Origin: Galactobacillus timonensis
GTDB lineage: Bacteria > Bacillota_I > Bacilli_A > Erysipelotrichales > Erysipelotrichaceae
Length of the DNA stretch: 64,000 nucleotides
Assembly: GCF_900240265.1 (NCBI RefSeq)
Contig: NZ_LT964739.1
Location: 2,114,835 to 2,178,834, forward strand
Direction: 5' to 3'
The translations under genes and the position numbers were made by a program. The stretch's first letter is position 1. The number at the start of each line of letters is the position of its first letter. Shown piece after piece: positions 9,073 through 18,594 of the stretch. The notes beneath the pieces are model-generated. The model did not search any database. It was given only the letters and a program-made list of their open reading frames with translations, and was not told the DNA's origin.

Positions 9073-9738
9073 ATGGGAGAGGGCATTATTCAGGTATTCA
9101 TGGAATACTGGCCGATCTTCCTGAGAGGTGCCGCGGGGACGCTGGAATATGCGTTCATAGCGGTATTCTTCGGAAGTATCCTCGGTATTCTGGTGGCACT
9201 GATGCGGATTTCCCGCGTCGGGTGGCTGAGCAAGGCTGCGGCTGTCTATGCCAATGTGCTGCGTGGTACGCCATTGCTGGTGCAGATGTACATTGCCTAT
9301 TATTTTCTTCCGATGGCAATTCCGGCGCTGAACGTGATGTCGCGTTCGTTCTGCGTTCTGCTGTCGCTGTCCCTAAACTCGAGCGCCTACGTTTCCGAAA
9401 TCATCCGCTCTGGCATTCAGTCGGTGGATGTCGGACAGAGTGAGGCAGCGCGGTCGCTGGGCATGACGTACAGCCATTGCATGCGCCATATTGTGATGCC
9501 CCAGGCGGTGAAGTCGATTCTGCCGGCACTGGCAAATGAGTATATTGCGATGGTTAAAGAGACCTCTCTTGCGGGCACATTTATGTTATATGAATTGATG
9601 TACACGCGTACGCTGCTGGCCAACAAATTTCTGGTATGGCAGCCGCTGTTCATCATTTCGGGTATCTATCTGCTGATCACCATGGTACTGACATGGCTGG
9701 TGAAGAAAATGGAAAAGAGGCTTGCTGTAAGTGACTGA
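9073..9738 (+). CDS. Polar amino acid ABC transporter permease
   Basis: Integral membrane permease of the His/Glu/Gln/Arg/opine family, 221 residues. It starts with a short periplasmic segment, then [22 protein letters not shown] as the first membrane helix, [20 protein letters not shown] typical of this family, and the EAA loop [23 protein letters not shown] that contacts the ATPase. Five membrane segments are expected. It overlaps the ATPase gene by 8 bases. With one permease gene in the operon, a homodimeric channel is likely. Confidence 0.93.
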   Translation: MGEGIIQVFMEYWPIFLRGAAGTLEYAFIAVFFGSILGILVALMRISRVGWLSKAAAVYANVLRGTPLLVQMYIAYYFLPMAIPALNVMSRSFCVLLSLSLNSSAYVSEIIRSGIQSVDVGQSEAARSLGMTYSHCMRHIVMPQAVKSILPALANEYIAMVKETSLAGTFMLYELMYTRTLLANKFLVWQPLFIISGIYLLITMVLTWLVKKMEKRLAVSD

Positions 9739-10471
9739 GAAAAAACCGATTATTGAAGTAAAGGATCTTCGTAAGAACTTCGGAGATCTCGAGGTGCTCA
9801 AGGGCATCAATGAATGCATTTATCCGGGAGAGGTGGTTACGATCATTGGTCCCTCCGGCGGCGGCAAGTCGACGTTTCTGCGCTGCCTGAACATGCTCGA
9901 GACTCCGACCTCGGGCCATGTTTACTTTAATGGCGAGGAACTGATCGCAGGTTCAACGAATCTGGATCTTCACCGCCAGCGCATCGGTATGGTATTCCAG
10001 CAGTTCAATGTGTTTCCGCATCTGACGGTGCTGGACAACATTACGCTTGCGCCGACGCTGGAGAAGCATGTAGACAAGGCGGCGGCCGAGAAGGAGGCAA
10101 TGGAGCTTCTGAAGAAGGTCGGCCTCGAGGACAAGGCCAATGAATACCCAAGAAAGCTGTCCGGCGGCCAGAAGCAGCGTCTTGCGATTGTCAGAGCCAT
10201 GGCGATGCATCCGGAAGTGATGCTGTTTGATGAGCCGACCTCCGCTCTGGACCCGGAAATGGTCAAGGGCGTTCTCGAAGTAATCAGGGAACTGACCGAA
10301 TCGGGCATGACCTGCGTCATTGTTACGCATGAGATGGCCTTTGCCAAGGAAGTCAGTGACCGTGTTCTGTTCATTGATGGCGGTGTGGTCTGTGAAGAAG
10401 GGACGCCGGATGACATCTTCAACCATCCGAAACAGGCGCGTACGCAGGAATTCCTGTCTCAGGTTCTCTGA
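9731..10471 (+). CDS. Polar amino acid ABC transporter ATP-binding protein
   Basis: Cytoplasmic ATPase of the amino acid transporter, 246 residues. Walker A is [18 protein letters not shown], the Q-loop [17 protein letters not shown], the signature [17 protein letters not shown], Walker [15 protein letters not shown] and the switch His in [11 protein letters not shown]; all match the GlnQ/HisP type. The start I use is the one the sequence track supports, a GTG at 9731 (gtgactgagaaa) inside the end of the permease gene, giving translational coupling. The next gene, a carboxypeptidase, begins 16 bases after the stop. Confidence 0.94.
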   Translation: MTEKKPIIEVKDLRKNFGDLEVLKGINECIYPGEVVTIIGPSGGGKSTFLRCLNMLETPTSGHVYFNGEELIAGSTNLDLHRQRIGMVFQQFNVFPHLTVLDNITLAPTLEKHVDKAAAEKEAMELLKKVGLEDKANEYPRKLSGGQKQRLAIVRAMAMHPEVMLFDEPTSALDPEMVKGVLEVIRELTESGMTCVIVTHEMAFAKEVSDRVLFIDGGVVCEEGTPDDIFNHPKQARTQEFLSQVL

Positions 10472-10486
10472 TCGGAAAGGATCCCA

Positions 10487-12163
10487 ATGAAAACGACATT
10501 TACCTATGACAGCTATTGGACTTACGAGACGCTGAAGTCCAATATTTTCAATCTGAAAGAATTATTTGCGAAACTGGTCAGCGTCGAAAGCATCTGCACG
10601 ACACCGGAAGGAAGAAACATCTTTGCCTTGACCATTACTTCGCCTGACTCGGATCCGCTGAAGAAGCCGGCCTTCTATGTTGACGGCGGTACGCATGCCG
10701 GGGAAGTGACCGGTACAATGGCAGCGATGCATACGGCAGATTATCTGCTGACCAATTACGGAAGTGACGATGGTGTCACAAAGCTGATGGATCAGATGAC
10801 GGTCTACGTTGTTCCCAGAGTTTCCCCCGATGGTGCGGAAACCTATCTGACGACGCCGTATTCGATCCGTTCCGCGGATCGTGTCTATAAGCCGGAAGCC
10901 GGCGGCATCTATGAAAAGGATCTCGATGGGGATGATGTGGTCCGGATGATGCGGATCAAGACGCCCTATGGTGCCTGGAAGATCGATCCCCAGGACGGGT
11001 CGACAATGACACTGCGAAAGCCGGATGATACGGAAGGAACCTTCTACGATATTTTCACGGAAGGGATGCTTGAGTCGTTTGACGGCGATGAGAATCTGAA
11101 GATGAAGAAGAAGGACTGGGCGCTGGACTTCAACCGCAACTATCCGTTCGGCTGGTTCCCGGACGGCCGTCAGCCCGGAGCCGGACCGTATCCTCTCTAT
11201 AATCCGGAGACGCATGCGATGGTTGATTTCATCCTTTCCCATCCGAATATCTGCTGTGTTTCGACGAATCATACCAGCGGCGGACTCATCCTGTATCCGC
11301 CCGGAACCAAGCCTTCTACAAAAGCGCATCCGGAAGACATTGATCTTCTCAAGACACTGGCTGAAATGGGGCAGGAAGCGACGGGCTACGTGCCGCTGAA
11401 CATCTTTGACAGCTTCATCCATGATCAGGAAAACTACGATTCCGGTGCCTTCGATGACTGGTGCTTCCAGAATGAAGGCATTCCGGCATATACGGTGGAG
11501 CTGTGGGATCTGGATTCGAAGGTTGGCGTCCCGAGAAACTGGGGTGGTCAGAAGGAAGACATGAAGACGGTGCTGAAGCGGTTCAATGCCTGCATGAAGT
11601 GGGTCAAGGAACATGCGCCGCAGTATTACAAGGACTGGACGCCGGTCGAGCATCCGCAGTTCGGCGAGGTTGAGGTCGGCGGCTTCAACTGGAAGTTTAC
11701 GATCCAGAATCCGCCCGAAGACATGCTGCTGTCGGTGCTGGAGCCGATGACGAAGTTCATGATCTCCCTTGCAAAGGCGGCGCCTCATCTGGCGATTGAT
11801 TCCTTTACAGCAAAGAAGGTAAAGGACGGTGTCTATGAAGTGGAAGCGATCATCGGCAACCATGGCTATATGAGCACCAGTCTCTCTGAATCGGCCAAGG
11901 ATCTGAAGAAGGATACGCCGGTGAAGGTTGAACTGAGCGGCGGAACGATTCTTTCGCCTAAGACAAGCTTCGATATTCCTGAGCTGCAGGGATACGGTAG
12001 TTCGAAGACATTCATGAGCTTCTATGGAAACCTGACGACACAGGCCGCCGCCAGAGCGAAAAAGAAGGTGACCTGGATCGTGCTGGCCGCGGAAGGAACA
12101 AAGCTTGAGCTGAGTGTTTCAAATGCGAAGGCAGGGTGTGCAACCGCTTCCATTGTGCTGTGA
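10487..12163 (+). CDS. M14-family zinc carboxypeptidase
   Basis: Metallopeptidase of 558 residues without a signal peptide, so probably cytoplasmic. The zinc ligands appear as GGTHAGEVTGT (HxxE near residues 70-73) and the later His in CVSTNHTSGGLILYPPG; substrate-binding Asn-Arg is in ALDFNRNYPFGW and the catalytic Glu in AYTVELWDLD. The C-terminal 150 residues form a beta-rich domain often found behind such M14 enzymes. It is the last gene of the T-box operon, 16 bases after the transporter ATPase, which suggests that it releases C-terminal residues from imported or internal peptides and so supplies the same amino acid pool. Exact specificity is not visible. Confidence 0.85.
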   Translation: MKTTFTYDSYWTYETLKSNIFNLKELFAKLVSVESICTTPEGRNIFALTITSPDSDPLKKPAFYVDGGTHAGEVTGTMAAMHTADYLLTNYGSDDGVTKLMDQMTVYVVPRVSPDGAETYLTTPYSIRSADRVYKPEAGGIYEKDLDGDDVVRMMRIKTPYGAWKIDPQDGSTMTLRKPDDTEGTFYDIFTEGMLESFDGDENLKMKKKDWALDFNRNYPFGWFPDGRQPGAGPYPLYNPETHAMVDFILSHPNICCVSTNHTSGGLILYPPGTKPSTKAHPEDIDLLKTLAEMGQEATGYVPLNIFDSFIHDQENYDSGAFDDWCFQNEGIPAYTVELWDLDSKVGVPRNWGGQKEDMKTVLKRFNACMKWVKEHAPQYYKDWTPVEHPQFGEVEVGGFNWKFTIQNPPEDMLLSVLEPMTKFMISLAKAAPHLAIDSFTAKKVKDGVYEVEAIIGNHGYMSTSLSESAKDLKKDTPVKVELSGGTILSPKTSFDIPELQGYGSSKTFMSFYGNLTTQAAARAKKKVTWIVLAAEGTKLELSVSNAKAGCATASIVL

Positions 12164-12227
12164 GATTGTGAATATTTCGATAAGTTGTCAATAAAGTTGG
12201 ATTTTCAACAATTTGTTTCACAAACCC

Positions 12228-12257
12228 ATTGAAATGTTTCAATAAATATGCTTTATT
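12228..12257 (+). promoter_or_regulatory. Possible rpoD promoter with overlapping palindrome
   Basis: A -35-like TTGAAA (12229-12234) and -10-like TTTATT (12252-12257) are separated by 17 bases, 34 bases before the rpoD start. The -35 lies in a perfect inverted repeat ATTGAAA-TG-TTTCAAT (12228-12243), which could be an operator. The stretch 12164-12227 holds nothing else recognised. Confidence 0.4.
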
Positions 12258-12291
12258 ACTTTCCGCATACATAAAAGATGGAGGTGGCGGA

Positions 12292-13305
12292 ATGGAAGAG
12301 CAGAAGAACAGCGCAATGGATTTGGCTGAGCCGACAGATGAAGATATTCTGGCGGAAGAAGAGGAAGAAGAAGCAGAACCCGCGGATGATGAAGTAGAAG
12401 TTGACGAAGACGCGGAGAATAACGAAGATGAGTCTATCCTGGAAGAGACCAGCGTCGTTTATGCGGTTGGCTCTCTGGATGACCCGATCAAAGATTATAT
12501 GCGCCGGATCGGCAGCTATCCGCTGCTGAGCCTGGAGAAGGAGCGCGAAGTTACAAAGGCAGCGAAGGCGGGCGATGAAGAGGCGCGACAGCTTCTGATC
12601 AATTCGAACCTTCGTCTGGTTGTTTCGATCGCCAAGAAGTACGCCAACCGCGGTATGCCTCTTCTGGATCTGATTCAGGAAGGCAACATCGGTCTGATGC
12701 GTGCCGTTGATAAGTTTGAGCCGGAGAAGGGCTTCAAGTTTTCGACCTATGCGACCTGGTGGATTCGTCAGGGCATTACCCGTGCCATTGCGGATAAGGG
12801 CAGAATCATTCGTATCCCTGTCCACATGCATGAGACGGCCTATCGTGTCAATAAGGCTGCCCGTGAACTGAATCAGGAGCTTGGCCGCAATCCGAATCCG
12901 GAAGAGATCGCAAAGTATCTCGGTGATCTGACGGCGGAGAAGGTGCGTGAGGTACAGAGCCTGACGCAGGAGACAGTTTCGATGGAGACACCGGTCGGCG
13001 AGGATGAGAATGCGCAGCTGGAAGACTTCCTGGAAGATGAGAAGTTCGAGACGCCGGAGCACAGTGCAAACCGGGCAGCTCTTTCTGATGAGCTGCAGGA
13101 GCTGCTGAGCCATCTGTCGGACAAGGAGGCTGCGGTAATCCGGATGCGGTTCGGTCTTGACGGTTCCCGTCCCAAGACTCTGAGCGAAGTCGGTGAGTCA
13201 TTCGGCGTTACGCGTGAGCGTGTGCGTCAGATTGAGTCCACCGCTCTTGCCAAGCTGGCAAAGCCGGCAAACTCCAAGCGTCTGGCCGGATTCCTGCAGG
13301 CGTAA
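12292..13305 (+). CDS. rpoD: RNA polymerase primary sigma factor (sigma-70/sigma-A)
   Basis: Housekeeping sigma factor, 337 residues from the ATG at 12292, which follows gatggaggtggcgga. After an acidic N-terminal tail (about residues 1-60, Glu/Asp rich) come region 1.2 [17 protein letters not shown], region 2 [39 protein letters not shown] with the -10 recognition helix [16 protein letters not shown], region 3, and region 4 [18 protein letters not shown] that reads the -35 box. The short N-terminus is usual for Gram-positive SigA. Unlike most Firmicutes there is no dnaG directly upstream; the gene stands alone with its own leader and terminator. Confidence 0.97.
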   Translation: MEEQKNSAMDLAEPTDEDILAEEEEEEAEPADDEVEVDEDAENNEDESILEETSVVYAVGSLDDPIKDYMRRIGSYPLLSLEKEREVTKAAKAGDEEARQLLINSNLRLVVSIAKKYANRGMPLLDLIQEGNIGLMRAVDKFEPEKGFKFSTYATWWIRQGITRAIADKGRIIRIPVHMHETAYRVNKAARELNQELGRNPNPEEIAKYLGDLTAEKVREVQSLTQETVSMETPVGEDENAQLEDFLEDEKFETPEHSANRAALSDELQELLSHLSDKEAAVIRMRFGLDGSRPKTLSEVGESFGVTRERVRQIESTALAKLAKPANSKRLAGFLQA

Positions 13306-13323
13306 TCTGAAACAAAGAACAGA

Positions 13324-13352
13324 GCTGGCACAAAAATGTGCCGGCTTTTTCT
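13324..13352 (+). terminator. Intrinsic terminator of rpoD
   Basis: Stem gctggcaca (13324-13332) pairs with tgtgccggc (13337-13345) around an AAAA loop and is followed by TTTTTCTT. It lies 19 bases after the rpoD stop codon. Confidence 0.9.
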
Positions 13353-13366
13353 TATAAAATAGAGCC

Positions 13367-14872
13367 ATGATGAAGCAGCGTACCTACATTGCGATTGATC
13401 TGAAATCTTTTTACGCCTCCCAGGAATGCGCAAGCAGGCATCTGGATCCTTTGAAGACGAATCTTGTTGTGGCGGATGCCAGCCGGACCGAGAAGACAAT
13501 CTGTCTTGCCGTTTCACCTTCGCTCAAGGCGTACGGGATTCCGGGACGGGCGCGGCTGTTTGAAGTGCAGCAGGCCGTGAAGAAGATCAATGAGCAGCGT
13601 CTCAAGGCTTTGCACGGGAAGTACTTTACGGGGTCTTCGAGCAATGCCGATGAACTGAGGGAACATCCGGACTATAAGCTGGACTTCATCATTGCCTGTC
13701 CGCGGATGCAGGAGTATCTTCTTACCAGCCAGCAGATTTACGGGATCTATCTCAACTATGCGGCGGCTGCGGATATTCATGTCTATTCGATTGATGAGGT
13801 GTTCATTGATGCGACTTCGTATCTTTCGTCGGCAAATATGACGCCGTATGCCCTGGCGCGGAAGATGATTTTCGATGTGCTTCAGGCGACCGGCATCACT
13901 GCTACGGCAGGCATCGGTACCAATCTCTATCTTGCCAAGGTGGCGATGGATATTGTGGCCAAGCATATCCCGGGCGATGCGTACGGGGTTCGGATTGCGT
14001 CCTTAAACGAGTCAAGCTACCGGCGGCAGCTGTGGGCACATGAGCCGATTACGGATTTCTGGCGGGTCGGCCATGGCATTGCGGCAAGGCTGGCGGCATT
14101 GAACATTCATACGATGGGGGACCTTGCGGCATACTCTCTGAAGGATGAAGAGACTCTGTATAAAATTTTCGGCGTGAATGCGGAGCTGCTGATTGATCAT
14201 GCGTGGGGTTATGAGCCGGTAAAGATTGCGGATATCAAGGCCTATCATCCGGAAGTCAAAAGTCTGTCGCAGGGACAGGTGCTTCTGAAGCCCTATACGC
14301 ATGAAAAGGGGCTGCTCATCATCAAGGAGATGGCAGACCTTCTGGCGCTGGATCTTGTGAAGAAACACCTGATGACGCGGGAAGTGGGGCTGTATGTCGG
14401 CTTTGACCGTACAAGCAGCGAGGATGATGCGATCGAAGATCATCCCGGCGGCATGGCCATGGACTATTACGGCCGCAGAATTCCAGCCGGTGCGCATGCG
14501 GGGCTGCGGCTGGAGAACTGGACATCTTCCTCCGAAGAACTGACCAGAGCCTTTGTGAAGATCTATGAGGCGATTGCGGACCCGGCGATGTATGTGCGGC
14601 GGGTCTATCTTTCGGCCGGCAATGTTATCGATGAGAAGAAGGCGGAAGCCTATGGAGAAGTTGGCCGGTTTGATCTTTTTTCGGATGCGGATGCCCTGGA
14701 TCAAAAGATACAGAAGGAGCGCAGCCGCCGCCAGCGGGAGACAAAGGCACAGAAGGCGATCCTCGAGATACAGCAGAAGTACGGAAAGAACTCCATTGTC
14801 AAGGCAATGGATCTTGAAGAGGATGCGATGACCATCAAGCGCAACCGGCAGATCGGGGGACATCACGCATGA
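13367..14872 (+). CDS. UmuC-like Y-family DNA polymerase
   Basis: Second translesion polymerase in the window, 501 residues, longer than DinB and of the UvrX/UmuC type seen in Firmicutes and their mobile elements. Active-site segments are IAIDLKSFYASQECASRH (first catalytic Asp) and VYSIDEVFIDAT (Asp-Glu). The fingers carry EKTICLAVSPSLKAYGIPGRARLFEVQ, the thumb GHGIAARLAALNIHTMGDLA. The C-terminal tail is Lys/Arg rich and helical. Its stop overlaps the start of a YolD-like gene (ATGA), a pairing known from other Gram-positives. The ATG at 13367 follows the rpoD terminator closely, so its promoter must overlap the terminator region (tataaaatagag). Confidence 0.88.
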   Translation: MMKQRTYIAIDLKSFYASQECASRHLDPLKTNLVVADASRTEKTICLAVSPSLKAYGIPGRARLFEVQQAVKKINEQRLKALHGKYFTGSSSNADELREHPDYKLDFIIACPRMQEYLLTSQQIYGIYLNYAAAADIHVYSIDEVFIDATSYLSSANMTPYALARKMIFDVLQATGITATAGIGTNLYLAKVAMDIVAKHIPGDAYGVRIASLNESSYRRQLWAHEPITDFWRVGHGIAARLAALNIHTMGDLAAYSLKDEETLYKIFGVNAELLIDHAWGYEPVKIADIKAYHPEVKSLSQGQVLLKPYTHEKGLLIIKEMADLLALDLVKKHLMTREVGLYVGFDRTSSEDDAIEDHPGGMAMDYYGRRIPAGAHAGLRLENWTSSSEELTRAFVKIYEAIADPAMYVRRVYLSAGNVIDEKKAEAYGEVGRFDLFSDADALDQKIQKERSRRQRETKAQKAILEIQQKYGKNSIVKAMDLEEDAMTIKRNRQIGGHHA

Positions 14873-15348
14873 GCGGGAAGGTTCGTGATCCGTACGAGGA
14901 TCTGTATGATCGTCCCCGGCCGCAGTCGAAGTATCATCATCCGATGCCGATGGCTAAGCGGGCGGCACAGTTTCTTCCGTTCGATGCCCTCACCGGGTAC
15001 AAGGAGCTGATTGCGGAAGAGGCGCGGACAACCGAGCAGCGTCGAATACTGAGTGAAGAGGAGCGTCAGATTCTGGATCAGAAGATTGCCATTCTGAGCC
15101 AGCTGAAGGATGTGCATCCGATGGTGCGTCTGCTTGTCTTTGTGCCGGATGCCGTGAAAGACGGCGGTATGTACCAGGAGGTCAGCGGCTGTCTGCGGCG
15201 GGTTGATGAGACGGAACATATCATTCAGCTGATGAACAAGAAGATGTACCGTGTGGAGGACATTGACGGAATCGAGTCGTCGGTGTTTGCCCGTGAAGAG
15301 GATATCTTCGAGGAAGAAAGGCAGCCGAATGATGCAGAACAGAAGTAA
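14869..15348 (+). CDS. YolD-like protein
   Basis: Cytoplasmic protein of 159 residues that I assign to the YolD-like group from its place directly behind a UmuC-like polymerase and from its fold pattern: a basic, Pro-rich start with PMAKRAAQFLPFDALTGYKELI, a charged helical middle and a beta segment ending CLRRVDETEHIIQL. YolD proteins accompany UvrX/UmuC polymerases in Bacillus and may act as accessory factors in SOS mutagenesis; their biochemical function is not settled. It overlaps the polymerase gene by 4 bases and has no separate promoter. Confidence 0.7.
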   Translation: MSGKVRDPYEDLYDRPRPQSKYHHPMPMAKRAAQFLPFDALTGYKELIAEEARTTEQRRILSEEERQILDQKIAILSQLKDVHPMVRLLVFVPDAVKDGGMYQEVSGCLRRVDETEHIIQLMNKKMYRVEDIDGIESSVFAREEDIFEEERQPNDAEQK

Positions 15349-15469
15349 ACAGGCAGGGAAAGCGGAGCTTGCGGGCCGTAAAGATGGATAAAAGAGGCTG
15401 TGCAAGAACCGCTTTCTTGAAGATCGGCGACTCTTCGCCTACAAAGAAAGAGCCGCAGGGAGAACAGGT

Positions 15470-15952
15470 ATGGAATTTTCACAGCAGATCAGAGAAATCC
15501 GGAATAAGAACAGGCTGACCCAGGAAGAGATGGCACAGAAACTTCATGTGACGCGTCAGGCTGTTTCAAACTGGGAGAATGGAAAGAATCTTCCGGATCT
15601 CGGGATGCTGGTGGAGATTGCCAGAACCTTCCACGTGTCCCTGGACTGGCTGATCTTAGGAGGAGATGACAATATGAATGATATGACGGAAAAACTGATT
15701 GAAGATGGAAGTGAAGGAAGAAGAGCGAAGCGCATGATGGTCGCTGCCTGGGCGGGTGCGATTCTGGTGCTTTGCGGGGTTGCGCTGTTTCTGATCAAAG
15801 GTGCGACGGTTGAATACGTGGATGCCCAGGGCATTCTGCATGAGGATTTCTGGATGATCGGTGTGGGATGGATTCTGATCCTGCTGGGCGTGCTGGTGAC
15901 GGTGGTCAACCTGGCAGTGAATCTTCTGCATAAGAAGACTGCAAGCAGGTGA
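15470..15952 (+). CDS. XRE-family regulator with two C-terminal membrane segments
   Basis: A 160-residue protein with an N-terminal helix-turn-helix of the Cro/C1 type (IREIRNKNRLTQEEMAQKLHVTRQAVSNWENGK, about residues 7-40, recognition helix TRQAVSNWENG). Two hydrophobic stretches follow at about 87-107 (AGAILVLCGVALFLI) and 127-148 (GVGWILILLGVLVTVV). Such membrane-tethered XRE regulators are frequent in Firmicutes and usually sense envelope state; the signal here is unknown. It follows yolD by about 120 bases in which no other gene is convincing, and precedes the flavoreductase gene by about 115 bases. Confidence 0.8.
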   Translation: MEFSQQIREIRNKNRLTQEEMAQKLHVTRQAVSNWENGKNLPDLGMLVEIARTFHVSLDWLILGGDDNMNDMTEKLIEDGSEGRRAKRMMVAAWAGAILVLCGVALFLIKGATVEYVDAQGILHEDFWMIGVGWILILLGVLVTVVNLAVNLLHKKTASR

Positions 15953-16067
15953 TTTTACTAATATTCTATTCCGGAAGCAGAAGTAATCAGATTTATTCAG
16001 GGGTCGCAAAATACGATCCCTTTTCTATTGTGGAAACTGCTACAATCTCTGCCGGAGGAAGAAGTGT

Positions 16068-18233
16068 ATGAGAAAGTTAGCAGCAGTCGGTATCAGTGCT
16101 CTGCTTGCATTATCCCTGGCAGGATGTGCAGGAAGCAGCAATGCAGCGAACGATTCGGGCCTGAACGATGGCACTTACACAAGTCAGCAGCAGGGCTTTG
16201 GCGGCCCGGTTACGGTGACGCTTACCATCGCGGATGGAAAGATTTCGGATGTGGAACTGGTCGGTGACAGTGAGACACCAAGTGTCGGAGGTGCGGCGCT
16301 CGATACGCTGAAGGAAAACATTCTTTCGAGCAACAGCGCGGATTTCGACCTGGTATCCGGAGCAACCTACACGAGTACAGCGGTTCAGAAGGGTGTTGCG
16401 GATGACCTTGCCCAGGCGGCAGGAACAGCATCTTCTTCGGCAGCGGACGCGGTTGTGGCAGATGGGACCTACAATGGCAAGGCACCGTCCTTCGGCATCA
16501 TGAAGGAAATGGAACTTGCCGTCACCTTCAAGGACAATAAGATTACAGACATTGAAACTGTGTGTGCAGGTTCGGCGACACAGGCAGACGAAGATGAATA
16601 CAGTGCACAGTACAAGACAGTAGAAGACAATCTGTATCCGCGGATCATTGCTTCGCAGAGCCTGGCCGTGGATTCGATCAGCGGTGCTACCGTTTCCAGC
16701 AATGCGGCCAAGTCGATCATTGCCAATATCATCGATGAGAATGGCGGTGATTCGAGTCAGTGGTATACGCCGGTTGAAAAGAGCACGAAGACAGTGACGC
16801 TGGATGGCTATGATGCCATCATCGTTGGTCTTGGCTCGTCCGGTGTTGCGACCTATCTGAGTGCGGCGCTGAACGGTGCCACGGTCTTCGGCATGGAAAC
16901 GGCAGCCAAGATCGGCGGCAACGGTACGAATACGGCCGGTCCTTTGGGCGTAAATCCCAAGGCACAGGTAGAAGCCAATGGCGGTGAGAAGTTTGTCGAT
17001 GAGGACGAGCTGTTCAATGCCTGGATGGAATATACCGATAACGATGCGAAACCGGATATCGTAAAGATGTTCATCAATGAGTCGGGCAAGACCTTCGGGT
17101 GGCTGGAGGACAACTATGACTTCAGCTTCCTTCCGCAGATGTTTGCCTTCTATGATGCACACGGCTGGAAGCTGTGGACGATGTATTCCGGCAAGGACGG
17201 CGGTACAAAGGATGATGCCTACGTCAACAGTATGGAGAAAGCCAAGGCCATGAATGACAAGAACGACTATATGACCGAGCTGACCGCAAAGAAGCTGCTG
17301 GTCGAAGATGGCAAGGTCGTCGGCGTCGAGGGTGAGTACTACGACGGCACAATCTATGATGTGTATGGTGATTCCGTTGTTCTGGCGGATGGCGGCTTCA
17401 TCGGAAACGCAGAGATGACGCAGAAGTATACGGGTGCGGTATGGCATACCAAGGGAATGACGCAGTGCAACGGCTTCGGCATCAATGCGGCGCTGGATCT
17501 CGGAGCTGCTCTCTACAATCCGGATGTTGCGGTAGAGGACCATATTGCGGCACTGGATACAATCATCCGCTCGGATGATTACAGTGATACGGACAAGAGT
17601 ATTCTGTCTTCTCTGGTCAATGATATGAACTATACGATGATTGATTCGAAGGGCAATGAGTTCGATCCGAACTACAACGGTCTTGGCATTTCATTCAATG
17701 CGTGGGAAGCCGGTGCCAACTACTATGTGCTTCTCAACGAGGATGAGTACAACGCCATTAAGAACGACGGTTACAGCACCTATACGATTCCGATGTTCTT
17801 CTCACAGGTTACGGAGGATACGACGGAATTCACCAATGGTGACCCGGTCGCGAATCTTGATGACATCATGGCGATGGGTGAGAAGTTCAATGATGTATAT
17901 GAAGCTGATTCCATCGCTGATCTTGGCAAGCAGCTTGGTATTACGATCAACCTGGATTCAATCCATGGCCGCTCCGATGGAAAGTTCTATGCCATCAAGG
18001 GTGCAGCTTATGTCTACTCGACATGCGGAGGTCTTGATATCGATACGAATATGAATGTACTAAAAGAAGATGGTACCCCGATTGATAATCTGTATGCGGT
18101 CGGAAATAACTCGCTTGGTACACTCAATGAGTCAAACAAGGCTTATGTCACATACGGCGGCTGTGCACAGGGCTGGGCACTGACATCGGGCCATCTCGTT
18201 GGTGAGACAATTGCCAACACATACGCTGACTGA
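16068..18233 (+). CDS. Extracytoplasmic flavoreductase lipoprotein with two FMN-binding domains (fumarate/urocanate reductase-like)
   Basis: Secreted flavoprotein of 721 residues. A lipobox LSLAGC puts the lipidated Cys at residue 20. Two FMN_bind domains follow, each ending in the ApbE flavinylation motif SGAT (residues 97-100 and 205-208), where FMN is attached to the Thr. From about residue 246 there is an FAD-binding reductase domain with the dinucleotide motif AIIVGLGSSGVATY and a C-terminal VYSTCGGLDIDTNMN...NLYAVGNN segment. The family includes fumarate, urocanate and methacrylate reductases that serve as terminal electron acceptor enzymes in anaerobes; electrons would come through flavinylated membrane proteins. 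The substrate cannot be told. An ApbE transferase gene is not in this window. Start at 16068 follows gccggaggaag. Confidence 0.88.
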   Translation: MRKLAAVGISALLALSLAGCAGSSNAANDSGLNDGTYTSQQQGFGGPVTVTLTIADGKISDVELVGDSETPSVGGAALDTLKENILSSNSADFDLVSGATYTSTAVQKGVADDLAQAAGTASSSAADAVVADGTYNGKAPSFGIMKEMELAVTFKDNKITDIETVCAGSATQADEDEYSAQYKTVEDNLYPRIIASQSLAVDSISGATVSSNAAKSIIANIIDENGGDSSQWYTPVEKSTKTVTLDGYDAIIVGLGSSGVATYLSAALNGATVFGMETAAKIGGNGTNTAGPLGVNPKAQVEANGGEKFVDEDELFNAWMEYTDNDAKPDIVKMFINESGKTFGWLEDNYDFSFLPQMFAFYDAHGWKLWTMYSGKDGGTKDDAYVNSMEKAKAMNDKNDYMTELTAKKLLVEDGKVVGVEGEYYDGTIYDVYGDSVVLADGGFIGNAEMTQKYTGAVWHTKGMTQCNGFGINAALDLGAALYNPDVAVEDHIAALDTIIRSDDYSDTDKSILSSLVNDMNYTMIDSKGNEFDPNYNGLGISFNAWEAGANYYVLLNEDEYNAIKNDGYSTYTIPMFFSQVTEDTTEFTNGDPVANLDDIMAMGEKFNDVYEADSIADLGKQLGITINLDSIHGRSDGKFYAIKGAAYVYSTCGGLDIDTNMNVLKEDGTPIDNLYAVGNNSLGTLNESNKAYVTYGGCAQGWALTSGHLVGETIANTYAD

Positions 18234-18282
18234 GATTATTCTGAAGCAGCGATAACGAAACGATAACAATTCCTACGAAGAA

Positions 18283-18315
18283 GAGCCGCCTAACATGGAA
18301 AAGGGCGGCCCTTTG
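18283..18315 (+). terminator. Probable terminator of the flavoreductase gene
   Basis: gccgcc (18285-18290) can pair with ggcggc (18304-18309) across an A-rich loop, followed by cctttg. The U-tract is short, so termination may be weak. It marks the boundary of the left housekeeping block. Confidence 0.45.
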
Positions 18316-18363
18316 TTCGGGTCGGGTGAAAAAGGCCATTTGGTCAATTTTGCCCAGCTCTAA

Positions 18364-18495
18364 CAGCGTTGGCTGGATGTGTGTATTACCACCGTGATCG
18401 GAGCCGGACTGTTCCTGATTCTGTTCGCTGCGTCATTTGTCATTGCAGTACTGGAGGAGGCGCGGAACGGACCGATTCACTTTCTGCATTCCTGA
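18364..18495 (+). pseudogene. Fragment encoding one membrane helix, mobile-element remnant
   Basis: An open frame without a start codon between 18364 and 18495 reads VCITTVIGAGLFLILFAASF and ends ARNGPIHFLHS. It looks like the C-terminal end of a small membrane protein whose beginning was lost. It lies directly before the relaxase remnant and may belong to the same decayed element. I do not recognise the family. The remainder of 18316-18594 holds nothing else I can support. Confidence 0.3.
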
Positions 18496-18594
18496 TAGAA
18501 TCTTTATGTCATTATGTGCCGGGTTATCTGTGCTATTTGTGCTGCGGATGATCCGGCATTCTTTTTTGCCTTGAGAAAAATGAAAGGAGATCCT

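Noticed and set aside
10562..11863. 433-codon minus-strand frame inside the carboxypeptidase gene
   Set aside because: The opposite strand has clear zinc-peptidase motifs and a ribosome site; this frame has neither.
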